Below the pieces are notes generated by a model. It did not search any database. It saw nothing but the letters and a program-made list of their open reading frames with translations, and was not told the origin of the DNA. Source: Coturnix japonica (Eukaryota > Chordata > Aves > Galliformes > Phasianidae). From it: a stretch of DNA of 64,000 nt. The stretch is from NCBI RefSeq assembly GCF_001577835.2, contig NC_029543.1:496001-560000 (forward strand), given 5' to 3'. The position numbers were made by a program, and so were the translations under genes. This document shows positions 10,848-22,601 of the stretch, piece by piece (the first letter of the stretch is position 1; the number at the start of each line of letters is the position of its first letter).

Positions 10848-12680
10848 ATGTCCAGGAGGCTGCGGAGGAGCAGGAGGGCGGTGCTGGAGAAGCCGTGGCA
10901 GAGCCTGGACGAGAGGAGCAGCGCGCAGCCCGACCCGCACCCTGCGCTCACCAGGTGGGTGCTGCGACCCACAGCCCCCATGTCCCGCAGCACTGCACCC
11001 TGAGCTGCAGCATCGCATCCCACACGGCTCAATGGCTGATCCCGCAGATCCAGAACATACAACCCGTCCACCTGCACCGAGACCCCGGAGCCGTCGGGTC
11101 GGCCGGGATCCCCAAACCCGGTGAGTCCTGGGGGCAACAAGGGGGGACCCCAGCCCCGTTTTGTGGCCGGTATGTGGGGTGTCACGGCTCAGCCCCACTC
11201 TCGGGCTTCCCCACAGCTCAGTAAGCGCCGCGCTGCCTTCCACAAAGCCTTTGAGGAGGTGGCGGGGCGCGAGGCGCTGCTGGGCTGCTTCTCCTGCGCC
11301 TGGCAGCGCGAGGTGCCCTACCACGGCCGCCTCTACGTCTCCTCCGGGCACCTCTGCTTCCACGCCAGCCTGCTGCTCAGGGACATCAAGGTGGGGGCAC
11401 AGGGAGGGTGTGGGGTGCTGGGGGGGGACACAGGGTCTGACCCCACGTGCTCCCTGCAGGCCATTGTCCCGGTGGCTTCCATCTGTGCCCTCAAGAAGAC
11501 CAACACGGCGCTGCTGGTGCCCAACGCGCTCAGTGTCCGCACGGTGCAGGGGGACAAGGTGAGCTCAGGGAGGGGGCAGTGGGGGGGGGCGGTGAGGGGG
11601 AAGCCCACCACCCATCCCTCTGCCCATAGTTCCTCTTTGTGTCACTGCGCCGGCGTGAGGCCACGTACCAGCTGCTGAGAGCGCTCTGCAGACACCTGCA
11701 GGTAGGAACCGTGCTGGGGAGGGGCTGGGCTCTGCTCCCCCTGTGCCCCACTGCAGCTCTCCTTGTGCAGGACAATGCCTGGAGCCCCCCAGCCTCTCCC
11801 CTCAACCACAGCACTGAGCAGAGCCCTAAGAAATCCCGGGTAAGGGAACAGCAGCGGCACCACATGGCCCCAAGGAGGGTTGTTTGGGCCCCAGCCCCCC
11901 ATCCCACAACGATCCCTGTCCTCCTGCAGACCTCCAGCCACTCAGACCTGGAGCGATGCACACCAGAACCTGACGGGCTCCTGGAGCTGCAGGGTGAGCA
12001 GCCACCCCAGCGTGCCCCCCACAGCACCCCATAGTCCCTGTAGGCACCCTATAGGCCTCCCTTATTGGGGGGCATTGCTGGGTCCCTGAGGCACTCGATG
12101 AACAGATCCTGGTTCCGTGCAGATGAGCCAAACTCAGCATTGAATGGAGCAGAGGAGGATGAGGAAGAGGAGGAGGAGATGGCAGAGGACACTCCAGTTC
12201 TGGGCAGAGGTGAGCGGTGCTTTAACAGAGCCGTGCCATGTCCGTGTGCCCAGCACAGCGCTGGGATAGTGCCTGTATTGGCCGCGGTGCTGCCCCCAAC
12301 ACCAGCCGCTCCCAGCAGGGGGATCCCACCCAGCCCTGCCAGCACAAAGCGCCGCTCAGCTGCGGGCCTTCAACACCGTCATCGTGCTCTACCTGCTGCT
12401 GTGAGTCCCTGGGCAGGGGCCGCCCCCAGACCCCCACCCCATGTCCCTGTGTGTCCCTGTGTGGTTCCTGACCCTGCTGTGTCCCAGGATGCTGGCCCTG
12501 CTGCTGACCTCGGGCTACATCGGGCTGCGCATCCTGGAGCTGGAGCAGCAGCTGGCGGCGCTGGGGGCTTGGCCAGAGCTCAGCCCGGTGCAGCGGTGAG
12601 TGGGGGGCAGCAGCTCCTTCAGCCCCAGCCCAGGGGGAGCCCCTGACCCTGCCCTCCCTCCCAGGCACAACAAGACGTGA
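10848..12680 (+). CDS. GRAM domain-containing protein 2-like, tail-anchored
   Basis: Eleven coding exons in consistent phase: 10848-10954, 11048-11120, 11217-11390, 11460-11558, 11630-11701, 11771-11839, 11930-11993, 12123-12209, 12343-12400, 12488-12595, 12665-12680. They give 308 residues. A basic N-terminus precedes a GRAM domain at about residues 66-150, with typical stretches FHKAFEEVAGREALLGCFSC and YHGRLYVSSGHLCFHASLL. A Ser/Pro-rich linker and an acidic run (EEDEEEEEEMAED, near 230-242) follow, then one membrane segment at about 261-281 close to the C-terminus. There is no VASt domain, so it resembles GRAMD2A/GRAMD2B rather than the sterol-transferring GRAMD1 proteins. GRAMD2A works at ER-plasma membrane contacts by binding PI(4,5)P2; a similar role here is inference. 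I recall no GRAMD gene at the human locus. Confidence 0.85.
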
Positions 12681-12969
12681 TGGCAGCAGGGACAGGGCTG
12701 GTACCGGGACACCAGCCCATGGGAGCAGTTCTGGGACTCCCCAGAAGGTGGGGGGGGTCCCCAAGTACCTTCCAGCACCCCCAGGAGCCTCCATGGGCCA
12801 TAGGGCTCCATCCCACCCCCCCGAGCTCAGTGTGTGAGCCCTGATCTGTGGACAAACCAGACCTGTGGGGGCAGCCAGAGCCCGGCCCCAACCCTGGGGC
12901 TGCGTGGGGCAGCCAACACAAGGGGTGCAGGCACGGCAGGGCCCGGTGGGCACGGGGAGACTGAGCTAT

Positions 12970-12981
12970 TTTATTAATAAA
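12970..12981. terminator. Palindromic poly(A) signal shared by two convergent genes
   Basis: TTTATTAATAAA is its own reverse complement, so it presents AATAAA on both strands: 12976-12981 for the GRAMD2-like gene (+) and 12970-12975 for TEKTIP1 (-). It lies 21 bases past the TEKTIP1 stop and about 290 bases past the GRAMD2-like stop. No other candidate signal is as close for either gene. Confidence 0.75.
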
Positions 12982-12995
12982 GAGCTGCCATGGTG

Positions 12996-13962
12996 CTACC
13001 TGTGCTGCTGAGGGACAGCGCGACCCCCCACCCCGAGGCCTCCCTGTGTCGCCCTGGCAGCAGCGGGCAGACAGTGCCGTGTGTTAGCGGCAGTCGAGGG
13101 CTGGTGCTGCAGGAGGCTCCATCTGCAGACATCCCTCCTGGTGCTCTGGGGGAAGCAGGATGACAGCAGGGGGACGTACGCAGGGCGGCCCCCCAGCACC
13201 GCGCTGCCCTGACTGCGAGTGGCCACTGCAGAGAAGGAAAGCAGTGAGGGGGGCTCAGGTGGGCAATGCAGGTTGTGCTGCCATCATCCCCCGGTTCTTA
13301 CCGTACTCCTTGCCCAGGATGGGCCGCTCCTGCCATAGGAAGGCTCCCCAGCGGGTGCTGGGCCCTGGGTAGGCAGCGGGGACGGTGGGGTCCCAGAAGG
13401 CGACTTCCCGCAGGTGCTGGTCATAGACTTGGGGAGGAAAAACAGGCTGCAAATGGGAGACCCCACAGCTCCCCACAGCCCACCCCCATGAGGAGCCCCA
13501 CAGCTGCTGCCTCCCCAGCTCCTGGGGCAGCGCTGTGCTCCCCCCTCCCCAACACCCCCAGCTCCGTACCGGGGGGCAGCGGATCCACTTCAGAAGCGCT
13601 GCGTAACTGCTGCCAACGCTGCCAGCGCTCCCAGGCTGAGCCAGGGCTGGGGCTGCACCCTGCGTCCTGAACCCCCCCATGGCAGCTGGGCTCCGTCCAC
13701 CAGCTCTGCCCCGCTGCGTCCCAGCCCAGGGGGGCCTTCTTCCAGCGCACCGCCTGCCGCAGCACCGGGCCGTTACGAGGCCCCCGCTGCGTCACATAGT
13801 CCTCACTGCGGGCAGGAGGGGACACGAGGGGACATCAGAGCCTGCAGCGCCCGCAGGGCTCAGCCCCAGGCTCCCACCATGGCCTCACCTGCACAGCGGC
13901 AGAGGAAAATCAGTTTCGAGGGTGCTCTGTGGCACCACAGCTCTGTGCACCCCCGGCTTCAT
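12996..13962 (-). CDS. TEKTIP1: TEKTIP1 (C19orf71), tektin bundle-interacting protein 1
   Basis: This family sits inside ciliary and sperm doublet microtubules against the tektin bundle. Four minus-strand exons join in phase: 13962-13889, 13805-13570, 13427-13302, 13225-12996, giving 221 residues (human about 209). The first exon reads MKPGVHRAVVPQSTLETDFP and splices with phase 2 into SEDYVTQRGPRNG. The conserved-looking core is FWDPTVPAAYPGP, then RWGAFLWQERPILGKEY, then PAYVPLLSS. The identification rests on the position between FZR1 and MFSD12 with the same relative orientation as in human, on size, and on the tryptophan/proline-rich filamentous style of sequence, not on an alignment. The C-terminal tail after about residue 170 is low-complexity. 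The poly(A) signal follows within about 26 bases, giving a very short 3' UTR. Confidence 0.75.
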
Positions 13963-14129
13963 GCCCGGTGCTGGGAGCCCACGGCAGCTCCGGAATCATC
14001 ACCCAGCAACAGCAACCAGGGGGTGGGGGCAGCTCTGTGCCACACAGCACAGCACCCACCGCCCCATTAACAGCCAGCATTAAACCACACCGAGCTCAGG
14101 GCACACAGCGACGTGACAACAGCCAAGTG

Positions 14130-16003
14130 ATGTAAATCCACAACTTGTTTAATGCCAGTTTGAACGCTTTACATGGAAAACTTACAACTCAATACTTTTT
14201 TTTTCTCCTTCCCCCGCTCCCCACCACACGATGCTGTACACGGAACGATGCCACACGGTCACACACTGGCACACAGACCCCGGGCTGCCCCCCCCGCTCA
14301 CAGACAACGCAGCTGCTGAAGGCTTTGCTCCTTTCCCTGGTTAAGGAGGGCAGCAGGAGGGCACACAGCCCCGCTCACACACTGATACCCTCAGTCCCAC
14401 ACAGCAGCTGAGCCCACAGCCCAACATCAACATCCACCCACAGCCCCCAACATGCTCCGGGTGGGATTGTGCCCATGGATCCACTCAGTGCTCCACCACC
14501 ACGTTTAACAGTGCCAAAAATAAAGGAAGATCAATCAGGAGGCCCCTCAGGCCAACCCCAAACTGCACCCCGTGCTGCTGCTGCAAGAGCAAAGTGCTTG
14601 TGCCAACGTCGGTGTTTGAATCACAGCCCAGTGATACTGCAGGGCGGTGGGGGCTGCCAGGTGTGACTGAGCTCACACTGTGTGTGCAGGGCTGGAGGCA
14701 CCGCCGCCCTATAACCTGCCTATGGGAAAGGAGCTGCCTGACACCCTATGGGGCACAGTCCATATACAGGGCCAGGAACATCCCAAGGAGCAGAGGGGAC
14801 GGCACAGCGCGGTGCGGGGGAGGGCACAGCATTGGCACATGGACACGGTAAGACACAACAGGCTGCTGCAAGCAGAACAACTTCTCCTTAAATTAAAAGC
14901 AGCACACACACGTGAGTGCTTTGCAGCACATCCAGGCACACCAGCAGGCACTTCTCCTCCCATACGGCTTCAACAACAAAAGAAAACCAACAGGTCCCCT
15001 GGCATCAACGCGGAGCTTAAAAAACTAAAAGGGAAACACAAAGGGCAACAAATTCTGCCTGGCTTCAGGAAGGGAACCCCTCACCCGGCGCCGCTCCCCC
15101 CTTCCTTCCAGCCAGACGAGGCCAGGCTGCCTCTGAAATAAACCAGATCCCACGGGAGCGGTTTTGTTTCTCAAGCACATCACAACTGCTTTTGTCCTTA
15201 GGAAGGCTCCGCAGCCACCAGCCCAGCACACAGCGCCGCAGGAGCTCTGCATTCACACTGCTTCACTCTGCTTTTTAAAGCCATTCTTGTGGTTTGGGGT
15301 TTTTGTTTTTCCCCCCTTTCCCCTCTCTGTTAAATAAAGGATTGGCCCCAAACACCCCGCAGCAATTTGAAGCTGCTTGGAGCTGTTCCCTCTGAGGTGG
15401 AGCCTCTTCAGAGCCCATAGATGTTACGTTTGGAGGTGGCTGATAAACAGGCCACAACCCGGCAGCCCGGTGGGAGCCAGCACTGTGGTACCTGCTGCAT
15501 TTGGAAGGAGTAAGTGGTTCTCCGGTGCAATGGGGGTCCCAGGCTCTAAACAGTGCCTTTAAATAGCAGAGAGGCCAACGCTCAGCCAGGGCATTGCCCC
15601 ACAGGGGCAAGGATACTCTCATCTCTCCTAAGAGCAGACAACACAGCAGTTGGGATGGCCTTGGTCCGGTCTCAGTGGTCCATGTAAACAAGTTTTCTCC
15701 AGTACAAAAGAAAAACAAGGGTTGGAGGGCGCTGGTTTGACCTCATCTACCCGTACCCCTTCAACACAGGATGAATCCATAAACCTTTGGCAGTTCCCTC
15801 CCCCCACCCCCCCACAGCCCCAGTGAAATACTGCCCCGGCGCCGTTCTCAAGCACTGTTTAATCAGTGCCAGTGGGTCCGTCCTCCAGGCCCAGCGGCGC
15901 TCCCTCCCCTCCCGGCTGCTCTCTGGGGTCCCATGCACACCAAAGCAATGGTTCCATCCTGCTACGACAGGCCGGACTCTCCTGGGCTGCAGTACTGGGG
16001 GGT
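14130..16003 (-). other. FZR1 3' UTR
   Basis: This is non-coding sequence downstream (leftward) of the FZR1 stop. A minus-strand ATTAAA signal at 14148-14153 would end the transcript near 14130 and give a 3' UTR of about 1.87 kb. No other gene or recognisable repeat is seen in it. Confidence 0.6.
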
Positions 16004-19000
16004 TTACCGTATCCTGGTGAAGAGGTTCAGAACGGATACGGACTCCTAAAACAAAAGGCAAAGCAGCACTAAGCACTGCAGGGCTTTCACCACAGCAGTG
16101 AGGTGTCTCAGGGCACAACATTCAAAGTCCAACACCATAAATATTCCCATGTATTTGGTTGGAGTTTTTTTCCTTCCCCCACCCCCCAGCTGATAACAAG
16201 GAGCTGTGTCAGGCAAGCGTGCCATCCCCACGTCTGTGTGCAACACTGCAGCACAGCCCCACAGCCAGAGGCAGCAGAGCTGCCCCCACAGACCCCTCAT
16301 TCCTTAGTGCCACAGCACTGCTATCTACACCACACACCACAGCACTGGGCACGGCACCCAGTACCCCAGTGCCATCACTTCCAGCAATTAAGCCAGGAGC
16401 TGAAGGATAATAAAGGATGAGGCCACTGTCAGCTGACAGCATCACGTCAGCAGCTATGGATGGTGGTGGGCTCAATGTGAGTGCGGCAGTTCCGGGACAG
16501 CCTGGAGAACAACGCCTTGTCACGCTACCCTGAGTGCGCAGAGCCGACCTTTTATTGTGTCTCATGACTGCAAAGCCTTTTATATTGCAGCCAAGTTTAA
16601 CTCTTAATTGCAACCATCCCTCAGTCAGCAGGGTAAGGTTAATGGACCCAGAGGTGAAGAGAGCAAACAGCCTGAATTCCTGCTGCAGCTGCACGTGCCC
16701 TTACCTTTGTGGAGCGAGTTTTACTGAAAACATTCCAGAACCGCAAAGTTTCATCTCCAGCTCCTGTCACGATGGCCTCCCCATCAGGGGACATTGCCTG
16801 CAGACAAGAGAGCAAAACCCTGAGCACCTCTCACATTCTTGAGGTTGAAAACAAACCTTGATCGGAATGCAGGAGAGATTTGACTCGCCTTCCCTGTGCC
16901 AACTATAACTGGGGCTATTCCTCCCCGGATTGCAAATGTGTGTTAAGGCAGGAAGCGTGATAGAGCTGGCAAGTGCCACTCATTAGTCACCAGGCTGGGA
17001 ATCCACCTTGCAAAACAGTATCAGCAATATTTATCACCTGACAGGGCTCTGCCAAAAGTCCAGTGTAACGTAACCAGGCAGGTAGGAGATCCAGGTGGAT
17101 TAACTGCAATGAGTGCTTTGATATGGAACTGGGAAGGCTGAAGGCATCGGGTTATTCCCTGCTTGCAGTTACCAACAAAACAGTGACCGAGCCTTATGGG
17201 AATGAGAAGAGATCCTGCGCTTCCCTCTGAAGAGTTCTGGCAAGCTTTGCTGCTCATTACTAAAGCCTCACATTTCCATAGCACTAAATCAAAGCGTCCC
17301 TTGCAGGCAAGGAAAGCAGACAGAGCTTTTTTCATTGCTTGCGGGGCAACACTCACATCTCTACCACGACCAGAGGCAGCTGACACTGCTCTCATCTCAG
17401 CACATGCTCAGCAGCTGCTGTGGAAACACGGCCACTGCTTACCAGGTACAGAACTCTGTATGAGTGCCCCGTGAGCTTCGCTACTTGAGTGAGTGAGGGG
17501 TATTTCCAGACGAGGATCTGGTTCTGCGAGTACCCGTGGGTGCTCACCTGAAAGCACAGAGGGAAACATGTTACGAATCCTACCAGGAGGCTGCTCAGCA
17601 GTGAGGGCTGCACAAAGGGACTCACCAGCTCGTTGGCGTGCTTCGACCAGGCCAGGTTGCACACCTGGGAGCCGGTGTCGATGCACTGCAGGGGCTGCCC
17701 TGTCAGGGTGTTCCAGAAGCGGATGCAGCGGTCAGCGGTGCCGCCACCGGAGGCGAGCAGGCCATGCTGGTGTGGAGACCAGGCGATGGCTTTGACTGCA
17801 GCCAGGTGCTCTGTGTACTGCTGCACAGGGCTCAGGCTGGAGTGGTTCCAGACGAGGAGCTGGAGGAGAGGAGGGATGTGAGCAAACCTGCGCTGCAGTC
17901 GCACGTCCGCAACGCCCACAGAGCACGATGCTGCACTGGGATTGATGAGGGTGGCTGGCAAACGTGATGGCTTCCCACAGCTCTGCCCAAGCACATGCAG
18001 CTCAGTTCTCTCAGCCCTGATGCCTGTCTCACAGAGACACTGAGCTCAGCTGAGGAGCTACCAGACCACAAAAGCCCTTGGGTTAAGCTCATAAAGCCAA
18101 AGATTTGGCATCTCTGAACATCAACTCAAAGCCCTTCATCTGCAGGGCTGTATTGTTCCAACACACAGCTAAAAACACTCCCAAATTCATCTGCAGACAT
18201 CCTGAAAAGGGACTTGGTACAACCATGCTGTCACACATACACTGGATACATCCACTACCTAGCAACCCAATCCAAAGGGCTCTGAATGCTGTTTCTTTGG
18301 AACAGATGCTCCCTCCATATGTTACTCAGGGAGACACAACTCTGATACCTACCTAGGTATCAGAACTTGCATAGCTCCTAAACTCGGTTTCCCCCTGCAT
18401 GCATAAACATTATTCACTGTACACTACCTAAACTAAGTCAGGAAGTACAGCTTAGCTTTATTGAACTCAAAACCGAGTCAAGCTATGGATTTGATTAGCC
18501 AAACACAGGAGCAAAATTAAATTTGCCTCTTTAATTTTATTAGAGGAAGAGGACTGAGGAGAAGCTTAGCACGATTTACAGCTGGACACAGCCCAGCAAT
18601 TGAAGAAATAAAAGCCCCTCCACACTGCAGCTTAAAGGGGGGGGCTGACAGTACTTAGTGAGGATGTAGAGATGCTGAGACTCACGTGAGCAGCACTGAG
18701 CACTGTACCTTGTTGTCATTCCCCCCAGATGCCAGGAGCTGGTGGTCTGTCGACCACTTGAGCCCACAGACCTCCTGCCTGTGGCCCTGGAGCCGCCGCT
18801 CTGACTGCAGTGGGGGGGTACGGATGTCCCTCTGGAGGATCATTCGGTCTCTGCTCCCAGAAGACAGCTGGTCTGCATTCCATGCCAAGGCACCTGCGAG
18901 AGACAGAGAACAGAGGTATCAGAGCGTGTTTTGGGGGCCATGCAGGAACAGACAGAGCACAGCTACCAGACCTCTGAGAGACCAGTCCCATCTCATGAGG

Positions 19001-22000
19001 CAGTAAAGCACAAAGGCAGAACTCAGGAGGTACCTCACCGCCCCAAATCTCACCTCAGCATTCAGATTCAATGCCTCTGATAAAAAGAAACCAACAAAAC
19101 AGTCCCTGAAATATACGGAACTGGAAATCTCAGTGTGAAGCTGCTGCCTGCAGGGCTGAAAGCGGAAGCAGGTGGCAAAGAAAAGCAGTGTTGTAACCAA
19201 ACTAAAGCGCCTCGGACATGGAGGAAACACCTGCTGCAATACGCACTCAAACACCACCACACCCAGGATCAGAACACCACAATTACTAGGTGGCAACATT
19301 TTCAAGGCAGCTCAGGACACAGCGGGATATAAATATCAGTTCTGGTGCTGTTTGAGCTCCGCTATTTCTAGCAGATTCTTGTGAGGAGAAAAGTAAAAAT
19401 AAAATAAAAATCCAGGAGCCCAACATGCTGGATCTTCCACCTCCCACCTCCTTACCAACTCTGGCTGTGTGTCCCTCCAGCATGGAGAGCTTTTTTCCTG
19501 CAGCTGCATCCCAGATCTGTACAAAGCCCTTGTGAGTGCCAACAGCTACCAGGGTCCCCTAGACAAACAGAAAACCACCATCAGTAAGGCTAGTAAGCAT
19601 AGACAGATGTAAAACATAAGCTAGATGCCTCAACATAAGGAAAAGCCTCAAGATAAATCCCATGGGATGGAAAGCATCCAGAGCTCTTCCATCTTACATC
19701 CCTTCCCTTCTGGAGAGAGCCACGTAGCCAGAATGGAACATATTTGTTGTAGCATTTTATCGTGGAGAGCTAGAGAAGTGACCCGGCTCTTTTTCCCTCC
19801 CATCTCTCTTCCTGAATACCTTAAAGGCCACAAAATACAAGAGGTTTCTCTCTTTACCCCCTCATTTAGCAGGGACAGAGAGCAGATGGATTTGACAGCA
19901 CACAGAGAATCTGGGGCAATACAGAAAAATAAACCAAAGAAGCTAAAACTGGTGAGGAAGGGCTACCCAGCTACAGTGACTGCATTTGAATTTCAGTTGT
20001 CATCATAGATAATGTTATACTGACCCGCTCTGACCAGCCCACAGATGTCACAGAGTCTCCTTCCACAGAGAGATCACACAGCCGGGTCACCTGGAAAATA
20101 AGGCACCATTAGCTTGAAAATACACCATTAACTGCCTCTCTAACAAAGGATTGGCTTGGGACAGAGCATTACAGACACTGAGCTCCTCACACAGTATGCT
20201 CCTACAGCTCTGACAAACACTGTGCCTGGAAGACACCTACAGCAATGGACACAGTGCTCTGCATTTACCTGGCTGGTGCAAGCACTCCATAGGTAAACAC
20301 ACGTCCCAAGGCCAACACTGAGCACGTTCAGAGAGGACCAGTCCACCAGGTTCAGGTAGAAGTCATCCTGCAGTTCTGGGGCATCCAGCACTTTGAAAGG
20401 AATCTTGGAGATCTTCCGAGTTGGTTTTCGGGGTGACCTTAGCAGCTTCTGACTGTTTATAGACATAAAAAGAACTACAGGATACCACACATCACTGCAG
20501 ATTGCACAGGCGGAAGCAGCTGCTCTCGAAAGCAGATCTACATTTCTACAGAAGCAAAAAAGAGGCAGCAAAACTCCTTCCAGCAGATAAGAATGGAAGG
20601 AGTCGGGTTCTGCCTCTGTGAAGGAACTAGGCAGCAAAAAGGTAAACTGGCTACGGATGCTCAGACAACACATCCTACAGATCTAAGCAGGTTGGACACC
20701 TTCACAGATCCCTAGAGAACCTGCCTGTCTGTATTTATTACTTTCCTCAGACTTCCTAAACCAATCCAAGTGGCAATTTCAGTTGCCTTAGGAAAAAAAA
20801 ACCCTAGAAAACCCAACCTTCCCTTCTTTGTGCAGAATCAGTCATACCTTTTGTTGCTGACAGGAGACAAGGAATAGGGCGAGACCTCATTGCCATCATC
20901 TGGACTGGAACGTTTTGTGCTGAGGGAATACTGCGAGAAGAAAACACACCCAGTGAGAACCTCAGCACATCTAAGAGCGAGAGGACCCCTCACAAAACAG
21001 GCACGAGTGTCTGGCTCTCTCCAGCACCCACTATCAGCTTTTCAGTCTTCTCAGTTCCTCCCTATTCTCAGTGTTCCAGATGTACACACACACGACTAAT
21101 CTCCATTGAAGTCTGAGACCTTGATTTGGTCACACACAGTTTTGGAGTGGATAAAAAAAGCTTTGTTCCCTCTCATTTTCCTTGGCAGTACAGGAACAGG
21201 ACGTACTCAGCTCACTACAGGTGTTTGTACTGCCTTCACAAGCTAACAAGTTTTGGTTCTTAACTATTACCTGAGTAAAGTCACAATACTAACTCCCTTT
21301 CATCAGCAGTGTCACAGAACTGTGTGCCTTGCTCCCCCGACACAGACTCATAACCTCCCTTTGTCTGAATACAAAACCAACTTACAGTGAAGAGAGACGA
21401 CTTCTCTGGAGTGGAAGGCTGCAACCTCCTGTCCTCTGTCTGTGGGTCCTGCACTTTCTCAATCCCTGCTCCCAGGAGCTCGTTCTTCAGCAGGGCAGAG
21501 TAAGCAAGGCCATCTGTGAACCCAAACAGGAGCTCAGGCAGAGCGTTCTGAAGCCACAGACAGCTCTGCAGAGACTGACAGGACCACAACTGCTCAACCT
21601 GTACGCTCATGGGGTCTCTTAATAATTACTGTCACAAAGCACAAACACGCTTTTGCTTCCCAGATGCCCATCAGCAGCCTGCTGAGGTGACCTGACATTC
21701 ACTCCCACAATACGTTCACTTCAGAATACATTTTTAAGGACACCAGCATGGCTTCGGCCACAAGCAACCAGGTGCCAGCATTCATGTGGCTCCTGAACTG
21801 GGCACCAAATGGAAATAAAAGCTGTAGGCCCCAGCTACAAGCAACAGAAACAAGGTCTCACCTTTGCCATTGTCTGACGTAGCATCCTTTGCTTTTCTGT
21901 TCTGACTTGGTGACTTTTCATTTTCCTGAAAGGTGAAAACATGCAGTCACCAAACAGAAACCTCTGTATGTAGAACACCCAGCAGACAGCAGGCTGCCAC

Positions 22001-22601
22001 TGAGGGGCAGAAGATGCACGTTCAGAGCAACTCTTCAAGAGACGGTATGAGGCCGTGCTGCAGATGACATACACTGCAGTTCTAAAGAAAACACACCACG
22101 CCACTTCCTCATTCAAGGGCTTTGAGCTGTAGAAGAGGAGAGCAGAGCTTACATTTATTCTGTGGAAGTTGATGCTCCAGTTGGCCCCAGCTCTCGAGGG
22201 AATGAATCTGTCTCCATGTTTACTAGGAGATGACATTGGAGAATTGGAAGGGGTGAGGGTTCTTCTCATCTCTGCTACCTAAAGAATGAGAGACATGAAG
22301 GAACAAGCACTGGTCTCAGTAAGGGGTCTGAAAAACATCAAAGAGGTCACATCAAAGCTAAATATGCCTTAATAGACGGGCAAGGCACTTGCTTATCCCA
22401 GCTCAGGAACTCACACCTGCTCACAGCCCAACAACACACAGGTTCCCATGCCTTTCAAAGCTCGAGAGAGAGGAAACAAAGCAGAGCTTAACACCCAGGC
22501 TAAGGTCACTGGGCACAGGCATTTGTACTTACACAAGGCATTGTGTTCTCATTCTGTATGTTGATTTGGCGCAGGAGACGTCTCTCATAATCCTGGTCCA
22601 T
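16004..22601 (-). CDS. FZR1: FZR1 (CDH1), APC/C co-activator
   Basis: It recruits substrates to the anaphase-promoting complex in late mitosis, G1 and quiescence. Thirteen coding exons on the minus strand agree in phase: 22601-22533, 22278-22153, 21925-21862, 21513-21386, 20930-20848, 20452-20269, 20090-20025, 19558-19456, 18893-18709, 17859-17626, 17547-17443, 16797-16705, 16045-16004. They give 493 residues, within a few of the human isoforms. The protein starts MDQDYERRLLRQINIQNENT. The C-box DRFIPSR is at 46-52, SP/TP sites for CDK inhibition lie in the N-terminal half (for example SPMSSPSK), a seven-bladed WD40 propeller fills the rest, and the C-terminus is the essential Ile-Arg tail (FTRIR). 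The exon 7 donor is GTCAGT, weaker than its neighbours. Nothing is missing or broken. Confidence 0.98.
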
